From positions 1,426,997-1,490,996 of the forward strand of contig NZ_BLPF01000002.1 of NCBI RefSeq assembly GCF_011764425.1: 64,000 bases of DNA. The letters run 5' to 3'. Under the pieces are notes generated by a model, which was given only the letters and a program-made list of their open reading frames with translations, was not told where the DNA came from and did no database searches. Both the position numbers and the translations under genes were made by a program. Positions 24,643-32,913 of the stretch are shown one piece after another. Source of the stretch: Phytohabitans houttuyneae (lineage in GTDB: Bacteria; Actinomycetota; Actinomycetes; Mycobacteriales; Micromonosporaceae). Position 1 is the first letter of the stretch. The number at the start of each line of letters is the position of its first letter.

Positions 24643-26201
24643 TTCTGCTCCTTTCGGGCGGGACCGCGACGGTGAGTCTTGGGCGACAGCGGCAGACCCG
24701 TCGCCGAGGTGGCGGCGTCGACGATCGCGGCGACGGGGCCAAGGCTCTGGACCAGGTAGGCGGCGAAGATTTCGGCTGCATCGAGCGCGTGCGTAGCAGG
24801 GCCAGCGCGTCCGGCCTGCTGGGCGGCGAGGATCCGCACCGGGGCCACGCAGCCCAGCCACAGCGCGGCGGCGGCGAGGATCCGCGCCGGCGGCGTCGTG
24901 GTGCGGCGCACGATGGCGACCGCGCATGCGGCCGTCGCTGGGGTGGCCAGCAGCCAAGCCACGGCGCGATAGCCCGCCACACCGACCGCGATCGCATGCT
25001 CGGACGGTGTGCCGCGGCCGGCGCGGCGTGCGGCGCGTGCGCACGCCGGATAGTCCAGGTAGCTGCGAAACCACCGCCGGTGCGTGGCGATCAGGTCTTC
25101 AACGCGTTCCGGCGCCGGCGCCACCAACATCACAGGGGCGGAATGCACTGGGATGTTGGCCGTGGTCAGCTGGTAACCGAACGGCAGGTCGTCCAGGATC
25201 GTGTACTCGGGCAGCCCGCCGATGCGTCGGTGGACGTCGACGCGGACCAGCACGCCGTGCCCGACCGTCTGCGCCAAGCCCCGCCGCGCCGCATCGAGGG
25301 CGGTAAGGCCGGTGGGCCGCCGGACGGCTGCGGCGTAGCGGCGGAACGACGGGATCTCCCGGCGCAGTGTCCACAGTGTTTGGAGCCGGGCGGCACCGGA
25401 GCACAGGTGCCGCTGCCAGGCTTGGTCGGCGGCACCGCTGGTTTCGAAGCGAGCGGACTGCTGAACCACCTCTGGCGGCTGGCCGTCGGCGCGGTGGTGT
25501 ACGGCGATGTATCCGAGGGTGCGGCGCAGCAGAGCCAAGTCGGGGCGGGAGTCCACGTCGTACAGCGCGATGTAGTCGTGATCTCGAGCGGTGTGCAGCT
25601 GCGCGACGGCGTAGTTGACCTGGGCGGCCTTGCGGCCCTCACCGCGATAATGCACATGACGGATCGCCGCGTCGGCCAGCTCCGGGCGCCGCAGCAGGTC
25701 CGCGACCACATCGCAGGTGAGCCGGCGGGCGGACAGCACAGACCGGACCACGGTGCCGCTCAGGCAGCCATCCGGGCCGGTCACATCCGCTTCGATCAGC
25801 TGACGAAGCTCGGCGGCAGTCAGGTGCGGGAACCGACGCGCCGTGATGTGTCGGCGGCGGCAGCGGGTCACAGCGTCGATCAGGTACTGGCGTTCGCGTT
25901 CCTCCCGCGCGGTAGTCACCACAGTCACCGTGGAGCCGGGCAACTCCGTTGTCAGTGCGGCGAACCAGCGCAGCGCGGCCTCGACATGGGCCTGTTCCCA
26001 CAGCACCGGCACCACCATGTGCAGCGCGGGCCGCCGGTCGCCTGCCGCGTCGCACGGATCGATATCCGACCAGGGCTGTGTCAGGTAGTCCATGCTCTGC
26101 CGCAGCCGCCAGACGCCGACGGCGTGACGGCCAGCCGTGGCGGCCGCAGCCCACAGCCACGGATCCCGCCACCACGCCGCAGTCGACGGCCGGCGCGTCA
26201 T
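24639..26201 (-). CDS. Membrane-associated family 2-type glycosyltransferase
   Basis: The 520-aa protein contains a GT-A-like domain with ALHMVVPVLWEQAHVEAALR (about residue 60), the DxD-type YIALYDVDSRPD (about 210) and LDDLPFGYQL plus THRRWFRSYLDYP, resembling the D and QxxRW motifs of processive family 2 enzymes. The C-terminal part has about three hydrophobic segments (GVAGYRAVAWLLATPATAAC, ILAAAALWLGCVAPVRILAA, IFAAYLVQSLGPVAAIVDAA), so it is membrane bound. It overlaps both neighbours by 4 bases. Donor and acceptor are unknown. Confidence 0.82.
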   Translation of the reverse strand: MTRRPSTAAWWRDPWLWAAAATAGRHAVGVWRLRQSMDYLTQPWSDIDPCDAAGDRRPALHMVVPVLWEQAHVEAALRWFAALTTELPGSTVTVVTTAREERERQYLIDAVTRCRRRHITARRFPHLTAAELRQLIEADVTGPDGCLSGTVVRSVLSARRLTCDVVADLLRRPELADAAIRHVHYRGEGRKAAQVNYAVAQLHTARDHDYIALYDVDSRPDLALLRRTLGYIAVHHRADGQPPEVVQQSARFETSGAADQAWQRHLCSGAARLQTLWTLRREIPSFRRYAAAVRRPTGLTALDAARRGLAQTVGHGVLVRVDVHRRIGGLPEYTILDDLPFGYQLTTANIPVHSAPVMLVAPAPERVEDLIATHRRWFRSYLDYPACARAARRAGRGTPSEHAIAVGVAGYRAVAWLLATPATAACAVAIVRRTTTPPARILAAAALWLGCVAPVRILAAQQAGRAGPATHALDAAEIFAAYLVQSLGPVAAIVDAATSATGLPLSPKTHRRGPARKEQK

Positions 26202-27088
26202 CGCGCGCCGGCCAATACGCCCGTGGGCAGGAACCGCCGGTACAGCTGGCGCAGCGGAACCACCGCAAACTCGTCATGCCAAGGTTTGACCGGGCCGGCG
26301 AAGTGCAGCACCGCGGCGGTGTACTCGTCAGCGAGCAGGTCAGCCAGCGGCATGACCGGCTCGGCGGTGTGGTGAAAGAAGCCTGGCTGGGCGACCAGCG
26401 CCGACATGGCGAAGGTGTTCCAGCGCCGGTCCAGCCGCCGCCACCGGTCGTCCACGGCCACGTTGAGGGCGTCCTGGTCCCACAGCCGCACCTCGTCCGG
26501 CCAGTCGACCAGGAACCGGCGGGCCCGCTCGAAGACCCCCAACTCGGCGCAGGCGACCAGGTCCAGCAGCAACACTCCGGAGTTGAAATACTCCCGGCCG
26601 GCCGGCACGCCGATCCGCTCACAGCCCGGCAACGCGATCCCGGCACCGACGGTCGGGTTCTGCGGGTCCCGCACCGCCGCCAACGGGGCGCCCTCGAGCG
26701 GCTGGCGCAGCAACGGACCAAGGTCACCTAGGACCAAGGTGTCCGCGTCCAGGTACAGCACCACCGGCTCGTCGGTAACCACCTGCGGGATCGCCAAACG
26801 CAGATACACCGCCCGAGACGCCCACCCCGTCACCGGAAACCGAACCCCACGATCCACCGGCACCCGGCGCAGTTGGAGCTCCAGTTCCAGCCGCTCGCCG
26901 CACATCGCGAGGGCCCGGCAGCTCGAAGGGTTCAACCCACTGTGGAGCACGATCATCCGGGGACGCGTCATCGGGTCCGGGTGCGCGGCGGCGACCGAGG
27001 CCACCAGCGCACACAGCGGCACCACGTACGCGTCGTCGATACCGCACACGATCGGTACGCTCGGCGGCCGCTGTCCAGGGCGCACCAT
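26198..27088 (-). CDS. Family 8-type glycosyltransferase
   Basis: The first gene of the operon. ATG at 27088 follows GGAGGTGG at the ideal distance, giving 296 aa (MVRPGQRPPSVPIVCGIDDA). GT8 features: PVVLYLDADTLVLGDL (metal-binding DxD), YFNSGVLLLDLVA, LWDQDALNVAV and VLHFAGPVKPWH. These enzymes are retaining and use nucleotide sugars such as UDP-galactose or UDP-glucose. It should decorate or build the product of the operon. The promoter lies in the short gap to the divergent regulator. Confidence 0.88.
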   Translation of the reverse strand: MVRPGQRPPSVPIVCGIDDAYVVPLCALVASVAAAHPDPMTRPRMIVLHSGLNPSSCRALAMCGERLELELQLRRVPVDRGVRFPVTGWASRAVYLRLAIPQVVTDEPVVLYLDADTLVLGDLGPLLRQPLEGAPLAAVRDPQNPTVGAGIALPGCERIGVPAGREYFNSGVLLLDLVACAELGVFERARRFLVDWPDEVRLWDQDALNVAVDDRWRRLDRRWNTFAMSALVAQPGFFHHTAEPVMPLADLLADEYTAAVLHFAGPVKPWHDEFAVVPLRQLYRRFLPTGVLAGAR

Positions 27089-27259
27089 CTTGACCACCTC
27101 CCGGGATGAGCGGGTCAACATTTCGATGCCTCTATGGCACAGTGCGTACCCGAGAGAGGGCAGTGGGTGAGGACAGTGGATCGTGGTGTCCGGTTCACAC
27201 GGGGTGTGAGTTCGCGGCAACGCTTCGCGCCGAGCCGGGCGGTCTCGTACGCTTCCGAT

Positions 27260-28600
27260 GTGGGCGAGGCCAACGTGCTGGTAGAGGCGCTACTGACCCG
27301 CGCCGGCATCTCCCACGCCGGACTTGCCAAACAGCTCAACATCCGTGGCGCGGATCTGCGGCTGCGCTACGACCACGCCTCGGTCGCCCGCTGGGTCCGC
27401 GACCACGCCATCCCCCGCGACCCAGTCCCCGAGATGATCTGCGCCCTCATCGGCGAGCGGCTCGGCATCGATATCACGCTGGCCGACATCGGCATGCTGC
27501 GCGGCGGCGGCGCCTCCGACCGGCAGTCCTCATTGACTGGTGCCATCGACCGCGCCGCCGCGCTTTGGCACGGCGACGTCCGCGGCCGCACCCCAACCAC
27601 GCTGCTCACCGGCGCCAAGGCCGCAGCCCCGATCTGGGAATGGGAGAACCCACCCGACGACGACCACATCGCCCGCCTCGGCGAACACCGCCTCGACCCG
27701 GTCGACGTCGCCATGCTGCGCCGTGCCCGTGGCCACTACCAGGAGATGTACCGCCGGGTCGGCGGCATGCCCGTCCGCGCCCGGATCACCGCCTTGCTCG
27801 CCGAACGCGCCGCGCCGCTGCTCCGCGCCGCCTACGACGACGATCTGGGCCGCCAGTTGTACCGGGCGGTCGGCGGGCTGGCCGCGCTCGCTGGCGTATG
27901 CGCCTACGACGCCAACCAGCAACCCCTCTCCCAGCGCCACCTGTTCACCGCCCTGCGCCTGGCTAAAGCGTCCGGTGACCGCCAGTTCGGCGCCTACATC
28001 GTGGCGCTGCTCGCCAACCAAGCGCTCTACCTCGACCAACGCCGCCTCGTCGTCCAATACGCCGAAAGCGCCCTACGCGCCGGCGGACCAAGCCTCAACC
28101 CCGCCCTGGCCACGGACCTACACGCGCTCGCCGGCAAGTCGTACGCGCGGATGGGCGATGCGCACGCCTGCCGTCCGCACCTGCGCAAGTCGGAATCCAT
28201 CGCGGCCAAGCTCAACCAACGCCATGATCAGGACGAGGTCTCGTACGTCCACCCTGGACTGGTCGAAACCCAGGTCGCAGAAGCGTTGCGCCGTCTTGGT
28301 GACCTGAGCGCCGCACAGACCTACGCCGAGGAATCGGTTCGCACGGCTGGCGCCACCCACCTACGCGGCCAGGTGCACCGCAATGCCGGCCTCGCGCTCA
28401 TCCTCGCCGCCCGCGGCGACCTCGACCGAAGTGTCCACGTCGCCGGTCACATGCTCGACCGCGCCGACGGCATGGAATCCGGCCGAATCCACGACCGGAT
28501 CCAGCATGTAACCCGTGTCCTGCGCCCGCATGCCGCCGAGTCCAACGTCGCAGCGTTCATCGAACGGGCCGACGACCACCTGCACCTGAAAGGAATCTGA
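27260..28600 (+). CDS. HTH-TPR transcriptional regulator
   Basis: The protein begins around GTG 27260 (VGEANVLVEALLTRAGISHA), where relatives start; the frame is open back to 27134, so a longer form cannot be excluded. An N-terminal HTH with SHAGLAKQLNIRG and SVARWVRDHAIPRDPVPEM is followed by about 300 residues of TPR-like helices (for example LFTALRLAKASGDRQFGAYI and AQTYAEESVRTAG). It is divergent from the glycosyltransferase operon and the likely candidate for its control. The downstream NUDIX gene shares one base with its stop codon. The same family occurs as a fragment at 4840. Confidence 0.82.
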   Translation: MGEANVLVEALLTRAGISHAGLAKQLNIRGADLRLRYDHASVARWVRDHAIPRDPVPEMICALIGERLGIDITLADIGMLRGGGASDRQSSLTGAIDRAAALWHGDVRGRTPTTLLTGAKAAAPIWEWENPPDDDHIARLGEHRLDPVDVAMLRRARGHYQEMYRRVGGMPVRARITALLAERAAPLLRAAYDDDLGRQLYRAVGGLAALAGVCAYDANQQPLSQRHLFTALRLAKASGDRQFGAYIVALLANQALYLDQRRLVVQYAESALRAGGPSLNPALATDLHALAGKSYARMGDAHACRPHLRKSESIAAKLNQRHDQDEVSYVHPGLVETQVAEALRRLGDLSAAQTYAEESVRTAGATHLRGQVHRNAGLALILAARGDLDRSVHVAGHMLDRADGMESGRIHDRIQHVTRVLRPHAAESNVAAFIERADDHLHLKGI

Positions 28601-29127
28601 TGCGCTGGACCGTACACGGCGAAAGCGACCTTTACCGCGACCAATGGGTCCACGTCGCGACCGCCGACGTCGAGCTACCCGGCGGGCGGCACCTCGACCA
28701 CCGGATCATCCGCACCTCTGCCCCAGGAGCTGGCATCGTGGTCGTCGACGGCGACCGTGTGCTGCTGATGTGGCGACACCGATTCATCACCGACACCTAC
28801 GGCTGGGAAATCCCGCACGGCAGCATCAGGCAGGGCGAGAAGCCCGCCGACGCAGCTGCCCGCGAGGCGGAAGAAGAGACCGGCTGGCGGCCTTTGCCAC
28901 CCATCCGCCCTTTTGTCTACACCCAACCGTCACCCGGCCTGATGACCTCCGAGCACCACATCTTCCGCTCCGACTCGGCAACCTACATCGGCCCACCCAA
29001 AGACGCCTTCGAAAGTGACAAGATCGAGTGGATCCCATTCGACGAAATCCGGCCCCTAATCGATAAACAACACATCGTGGCGGGCACCACCCTCGTCGCC
29101 TTGCTCTACCTCCTCATAAACCGGTAG
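28600..29127 (+). CDS. NUDIX hydrolase, ADP-ribose-pyrophosphatase-like
   Basis: The 175-aa protein has the Nudix box within EIPHGSIRQGEKPADAAARE followed by AEEETGW, and a downstream PSPGLMTSEHHIF segment as in nucleotide-sugar hydrolases. It overlaps the regulator stop by TGATG, so the two are translated together. Regulator-NUDIX pairs suggest control of, or response to, a nucleotide metabolite. It is not closely related to the NUDIX protein at 15545. Confidence 0.88.
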   Translation: MRWTVHGESDLYRDQWVHVATADVELPGGRHLDHRIIRTSAPGAGIVVVDGDRVLLMWRHRFITDTYGWEIPHGSIRQGEKPADAAAREAEEETGWRPLPPIRPFVYTQPSPGLMTSEHHIFRSDSATYIGPPKDAFESDKIEWIPFDEIRPLIDKQHIVAGTTLVALLYLLINR

Positions 29128-29643
29128 CCGAGGACATCGTCCTACGGTTCGGCTTCGAGTACCTCTATGGCATCGCCAAATTACGCCGCAATGCCATTCA
29201 ACACAGCCTCGCCCTTGGTGGTGGCGAGCGATGGGTGCCGATGACGCCGCTTTGACGTATGCATGCACACCGAGCACCAATAGGCCGGGAGCACGTCGGC
29301 TGGCGGAGCCGAGCCGTCAAACCAGCGGTGCCGTGCGATCGGGCGCCCGAACGCGAAGCCAACGGTCCTCGCGTGAGTGCGGCCCTTCACGCGCGGTGTG
29401 AAGACGGCCTTACGCTCAAGCGCGACGCCTCCACGGTGAGCGGCGCATGGGTTTCGTTGAGTTGCAGCTGGTCGTCGAACCGCCAACGCCGTCTCGACCG
29501 GGACCCGCCACGTCTCGGCGTGGTTCGCTCGCCGGCATCGACTGTCGTCGGCGTACCTTTACCTCAGCGGTGTTCTGCTCATAGGACCGCTCCGAACCTT
29601 GGTTTTCGCGCGCCTGGGCTTGGGCCTATCTGCCTGGTTCAAT
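29128..29643. other. Intergenic region of lower GC, no confident gene
   Basis: About 515 bases between the NUDIX gene and the convergent GNAT gene. Short open frames exist on both strands (29181-29486 minus, 29259-29690 plus) but show no recognisable domain or good start. The lower GC and broken codon bias suggest decayed or recently acquired DNA at the edge of the island. Confidence 0.5.
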
Positions 29644-30159
29644 TCAGCCAGCCTCGTCATGACTGCTACTGGTGGGTGTGTCTCCGGTAAGGCGGTGTAT
29701 TTCCTTGTCTTCCAAGCGGTAGAATACTTTGCCCGAACGTGGCGAAGCGTAGAAGGCTGCGTAAAAGCCTTGCGCATCCCTGTTGTCGAGTTCGGTCATC
29801 CACTCGACGCGGCTGCATTCCTTTGCGATGGCGATCCTTCCGATCTCCTGCATCAGAAGCTTTCCGACACCTTGCCCGCGGCGGTCCTGTCGTACGTAGA
29901 GTTCCTTCAGAAAAAGCGAACAGGTGAGCCCCTTCGCCGGCCACAAGAACGAGTATGAGGCGAGCCCAACCAGTTCGCCGCCATCGTGGCACAGCAGTGC
30001 GTGAGCGACCGACGATTCACCGAAGAGCATGGCCGTGATCGCTGAGATGCGTTTCTCGATGGGGTCAAATTCCGTGCTGCCGTAGAAACGATCCATTTCC
30101 TCCAGCAGGTCGGCGATAGCGCCCGAATCGCTGGCCTTGGCCGGCTTTATGGATAGCAC
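29644..30159 (-). CDS. GNAT N-acetyltransferase
   Basis: The 171-aa protein shows the GNAT acetyl-CoA loop LYVRQDRRGQGVGKLLMQEI (about residue 95) and the C-terminal NRDAQGFYAAF helix. Codon usage is clearly less GC-rich than its neighbours (many A/T third positions), a sign of recent transfer. It starts inside the stop codon of the regulator at 30159, sharing one base. The substrate is unknown; aminoglycoside-type antibiotics are acetylated by this superfamily, but nothing here is specific. Confidence 0.85.
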   Translation of the reverse strand: MLSIKPAKASDSGAIADLLEEMDRFYGSTEFDPIEKRISAITAMLFGESSVAHALLCHDGGELVGLASYSFLWPAKGLTCSLFLKELYVRQDRRGQGVGKLLMQEIGRIAIAKECSRVEWMTELDNRDAQGFYAAFYASPRSGKVFYRLEDKEIHRLTGDTPTSSSHDEAG

Positions 30160-31679
30160 TACGGTTTCACCTTTCCTTGGGGATGAGCGGTCATGAGGAG
30201 TTCACGTAGGTCGCGTGCCGGTTCAATCTGCCTCTGCCGAGGCGTCAGTTGAGCCAACAGTCGATGCCCCCGCGCGACGATCATCTCGCTGCGCTGTTCA
30301 TGTGCCAAACCGAGGAGCAGGTCTACGGCGATTGACATGGCGCTGGCGATGTCGCCGTCGTGCACCAGACAGGTCGCGCGGTCGAACCGGACCAGGGACC
30401 GGTCCAGGTAGTCACTGTCCGGATATAGCTCAAGAGCTCGTTGTTGAGCGGCCCAGGCCGACGCGGTGTCGCGTAGATGCGTGTAGGCGTTGCCCTCGTG
30501 AAACCTGAGCTGCGCCTCGTTGTAGCTGAACGCCGATGGGGTGTCCGCGTCCGGGTCGAGGTGCTCAAGCGCGAGCTGGGCGCGTTGGAGAGTGTCGCAG
30601 GCATCGGTGTGCCGGCCGAGGGCCGCATGCGCACGGGCCTCCAGGGTGGCAGCGAGGACACTGCCCACACAGATCTTCCGGCCGGCTACCGCCTGCGCGG
30701 CCTGTGCCGCATGAAGTGCTGCGTGCAGGTTGCCGCTGTAGTAGTCGGCATACGCCTGTTGCGCTCGCACCCACGTCCTTGTGGCCGGGTCGCCTGCCTC
30801 GTCCGCAGCGTTACGGGCAACGCGGGCCCAATGGCGGGCCTCGGCATTCTCGTTCAGCTCCAGCAGGGTCAAGCTCACAAGTCCTGCCATCTGGGCTGCC
30901 ACCACCGTGAGACGACGGAGCGTGGACAACGTGTGCGGCCTTGCTATGCGCTCCTGGAGCTCCCCGAAATCGACTGACAAGTCCGCCAGCAGACGCGCGG
31001 GCGGCTGGTACCGCGTCGCTTGGCCATGAGTAACGACGGCCTGCTCCCAGTCATCGAGGGCAACCGCCGTCATCGCACCCTCACCCACCAAGCTGCCCAC
31101 TCCATGTCGCAAGCGCACCAGCCGGTCCATCAGCGATAGGCCATCCTCACCGGCCGAATCAACCGGGCCAGGATCGCCCGACGGATCCGGAAGCCAAGAG
31201 TTCTGAGCACGTCGCGCCAACGCTAAGCGTGAATGCAGCCGAGAAGACGCGGCTGGCACCGCTGTGTGGTCGGTGGCGTAGCCGAGTTTGATGATGTTGG
31301 TGTGGAAGAGGCGGGCTATGCGGTCGAGATAGTCGTCGTCGGGGCGGTAGGTGCCGGCTTCCCATTGGTGCCATGAGCGCTGGGTGATGCCGCGTTTGGG
31401 GAGTTGGTGTTGGTTGGAGAGTGCGTCGAGGGCGGTGGTTGCTTGTTTGGGTGTCCAGCCCCAGGCGAGGCGGTGGGCTTTGAGGGGTGGGTGGCCGCAG
31501 TGTTCGTGGATGGTGTGGGCGATGTGGTGTAGGAGGGTGGGGTCGGGTTCGGTGGGGTCGCCAGCGGCGAGTAGCTCACGGACGCGAATGCTGCTCGCGC
31601 ACGTGAGTTCGTGCGGCATTGGCTGGCCGTCGGCCGCCGTCGCTCGTGTCATCCGGGCCCGACTTTCGGATCTTCGCAT
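30159..31679 (-). CDS. XRE-like HTH regulator with TPR domain
   Basis: The protein is up to 506 aa (ATG 31679; ATG 31652 and 31619 are alternatives with equally weak ribosome sites). The N-terminal part has an HTH-like region (KAHRLAWGWTPKQATTALDA and GITQRSWHQWEAGTYRPDDD), followed by TPR-type helices such as ALHAAQAAQAVAGRK, ARAHAALGRHTDACDTLQRA and ELYPDSDYLDRSLVRFD. It is co-directional and coupled with the GNAT gene, and divergent from the DUF574 methyltransferase. The ligand and targets are unknown. Confidence 0.82.
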   Translation of the reverse strand: MRRSESRARMTRATAADGQPMPHELTCASSIRVRELLAAGDPTEPDPTLLHHIAHTIHEHCGHPPLKAHRLAWGWTPKQATTALDALSNQHQLPKRGITQRSWHQWEAGTYRPDDDYLDRIARLFHTNIIKLGYATDHTAVPAASSRLHSRLALARRAQNSWLPDPSGDPGPVDSAGEDGLSLMDRLVRLRHGVGSLVGEGAMTAVALDDWEQAVVTHGQATRYQPPARLLADLSVDFGELQERIARPHTLSTLRRLTVVAAQMAGLVSLTLLELNENAEARHWARVARNAADEAGDPATRTWVRAQQAYADYYSGNLHAALHAAQAAQAVAGRKICVGSVLAATLEARAHAALGRHTDACDTLQRAQLALEHLDPDADTPSAFSYNEAQLRFHEGNAYTHLRDTASAWAAQQRALELYPDSDYLDRSLVRFDRATCLVHDGDIASAMSIAVDLLLGLAHEQRSEMIVARGHRLLAQLTPRQRQIEPARDLRELLMTAHPQGKVKP

Positions 31680-32022
31680 GCCATCGTGATGCAGGCATTG
31701 TAGAGGTCCAGGGGCTCCCTCGGCGCCTACGGAAGCGACACTTCTCGAATTGGTGGAGTGCCTTCCACGTGGAATGGGCAGCTCTCAGTTTTGAATTCCT
31801 GCCATATCCATCACGATCTGAACTCAGCGAGATCCGTCCAGCCATGTGACTCCACCTCAAGGGTCTTGGCGTGATCGGTGAGTGCACACATGCCGTCAAT
31901 GGATGCGAGATCGCGTGTGGCCTAACGCGGGTGTGAGCGCTTGCGAAGGGTCGAGGCTGTCCTCCTGTGTGACCCGGAGGGCATGGCGGACACGGTCGGC
32001 GATGAAGAGGCGAGGTCCTGAC
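31680..32022. other. Divergent intergenic region
   Basis: About 340 bases between the minus-strand regulator and the plus-strand methyltransferase. It must hold both promoters. It is AT-richer than its surroundings around 31740-31850. No RNA gene or convincing small ORF was seen. Confidence 0.5.
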
Positions 32023-32913
32023 ATGCAAGGGCAAGGCCGGAACCTATTGGCGCCCGGTGTGCTGCTGCCGCATTCGTCGGTGCAGGCGACCGAGGTGTCA
32101 CGGCCGGGTGCGGCCCGGGTCTACGACTACTTCCTGGGTGGGATGCACAACTTTGCTGTGGATCGGCGGATGGCTGACCAGGTGTTGGCGGTGGCGCCGT
32201 GGGTTCGGGACGTCGCTCATGCCAATCGGCGGTTCCTCAGGCGGGTGGTCGAGTATCTGGTCGCTGAGGCGGGCGTCAGACAGTTCCTCGACCTCGGTTC
32301 CGGCATCCCTACTGTCGGCAACGTTCACGAGATCGCTCAACGCCGTGCACGGGATGCGCGGGTGGTGTACGTGGACGTCGATCCGGTGGCGGTGGCGTAC
32401 AGCCGGGAGTTGCTGGAGGGCGACGACCGCACGCTGGTGGTCCAGGCGGATCTGCGCGATGCGGAAGTGGTGCTGGACCGCGCGGGGGAACTGCTCGACC
32501 TTTCACAGCCGGTCGCGGTGTTGATGGTGAGCGTGCTGCTGTTTGTGCATGACGACTGTCAGCCGTTCGAGCTGGTACGTCGGTACCTGGGTCCGTTGAC
32601 GAGTGGGAGCTATCTCGGCATTTCACATGTGACCGACGAGCACGCCGCTGGGGCCCTTCGCGCCCAGACCGAGGCGGTGACGGCGGCGTACGCCGCTGCG
32701 GGTACCCCGATCGTGGCCCGCACCCACGAACAGATAGCGGGCTTCTTCGCTGGGCTGGAACTGATGGAGCCGGGCGTCGTTGCTCTGGACGAATGGCGCG
32801 ACGGCCCTGACACAGGGCTGGCCGATCCCGCCATCGCGGCGCTCAGCCTTGGCGCGGTGGCCCGCAAACCGTTGTCAGCCTGGCAGGCATCTTCGCGGGC
32901 CGAGCAGGCGTGA
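32023..32913 (+). CDS. SAM-dependent methyltransferase, DUF574 family (Methyltransf_19)
   Basis: The 296-aa protein begins MQGQGRNLLAPGVLLPHSSV. Family features are RPGAARVYDYFLGGMHNFAV, WVRDVAHANRRFLRRVVEYL, the SAM site FLDLGSGIPTVGNVHE and RVVYVDVDPVAVAYSRELL. The family is abundant in actinomycetes and its substrate is generally not known. The last codon overlaps the GTG of the sensor kinase gene (GTGA), so the two are coupled. Two more members lie at 42502 and 56055. Confidence 0.88.
   Translation: MQGQGRNLLAPGVLLPHSSVQATEVSRPGAARVYDYFLGGMHNFAVDRRMADQVLAVAPWVRDVAHANRRFLRRVVEYLVAEAGVRQFLDLGSGIPTVGNVHEIAQRRARDARVVYVDVDPVAVAYSRELLEGDDRTLVVQADLRDAEVVLDRAGELLDLSQPVAVLMVSVLLFVHDDCQPFELVRRYLGPLTSGSYLGISHVTDEHAAGALRAQTEAVTAAYAAAGTPIVARTHEQIAGFFAGLELMEPGVVALDEWRDGPDTGLADPAIAALSLGAVARKPLSAWQASSRAEQA

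Noticed and set aside
24672-26375. 567-aa plus-strand frame opposite the glycosyltransferases
   Set aside because: It lies entirely opposite two well-supported, coupled genes and has no recognisable motif.
17254-27088. Classical 2-deoxystreptamine aminoglycoside cluster
   Set aside because: There is no 2-deoxy-scyllo-inosose synthase or other cyclase in the window, so the family resemblance of single enzymes is not enough.
29259-29690. 143-aa frame after the NUDIX gene
   Set aside because: No domain, poor codon bias, and the 3' part overlaps the convergent GNAT gene.
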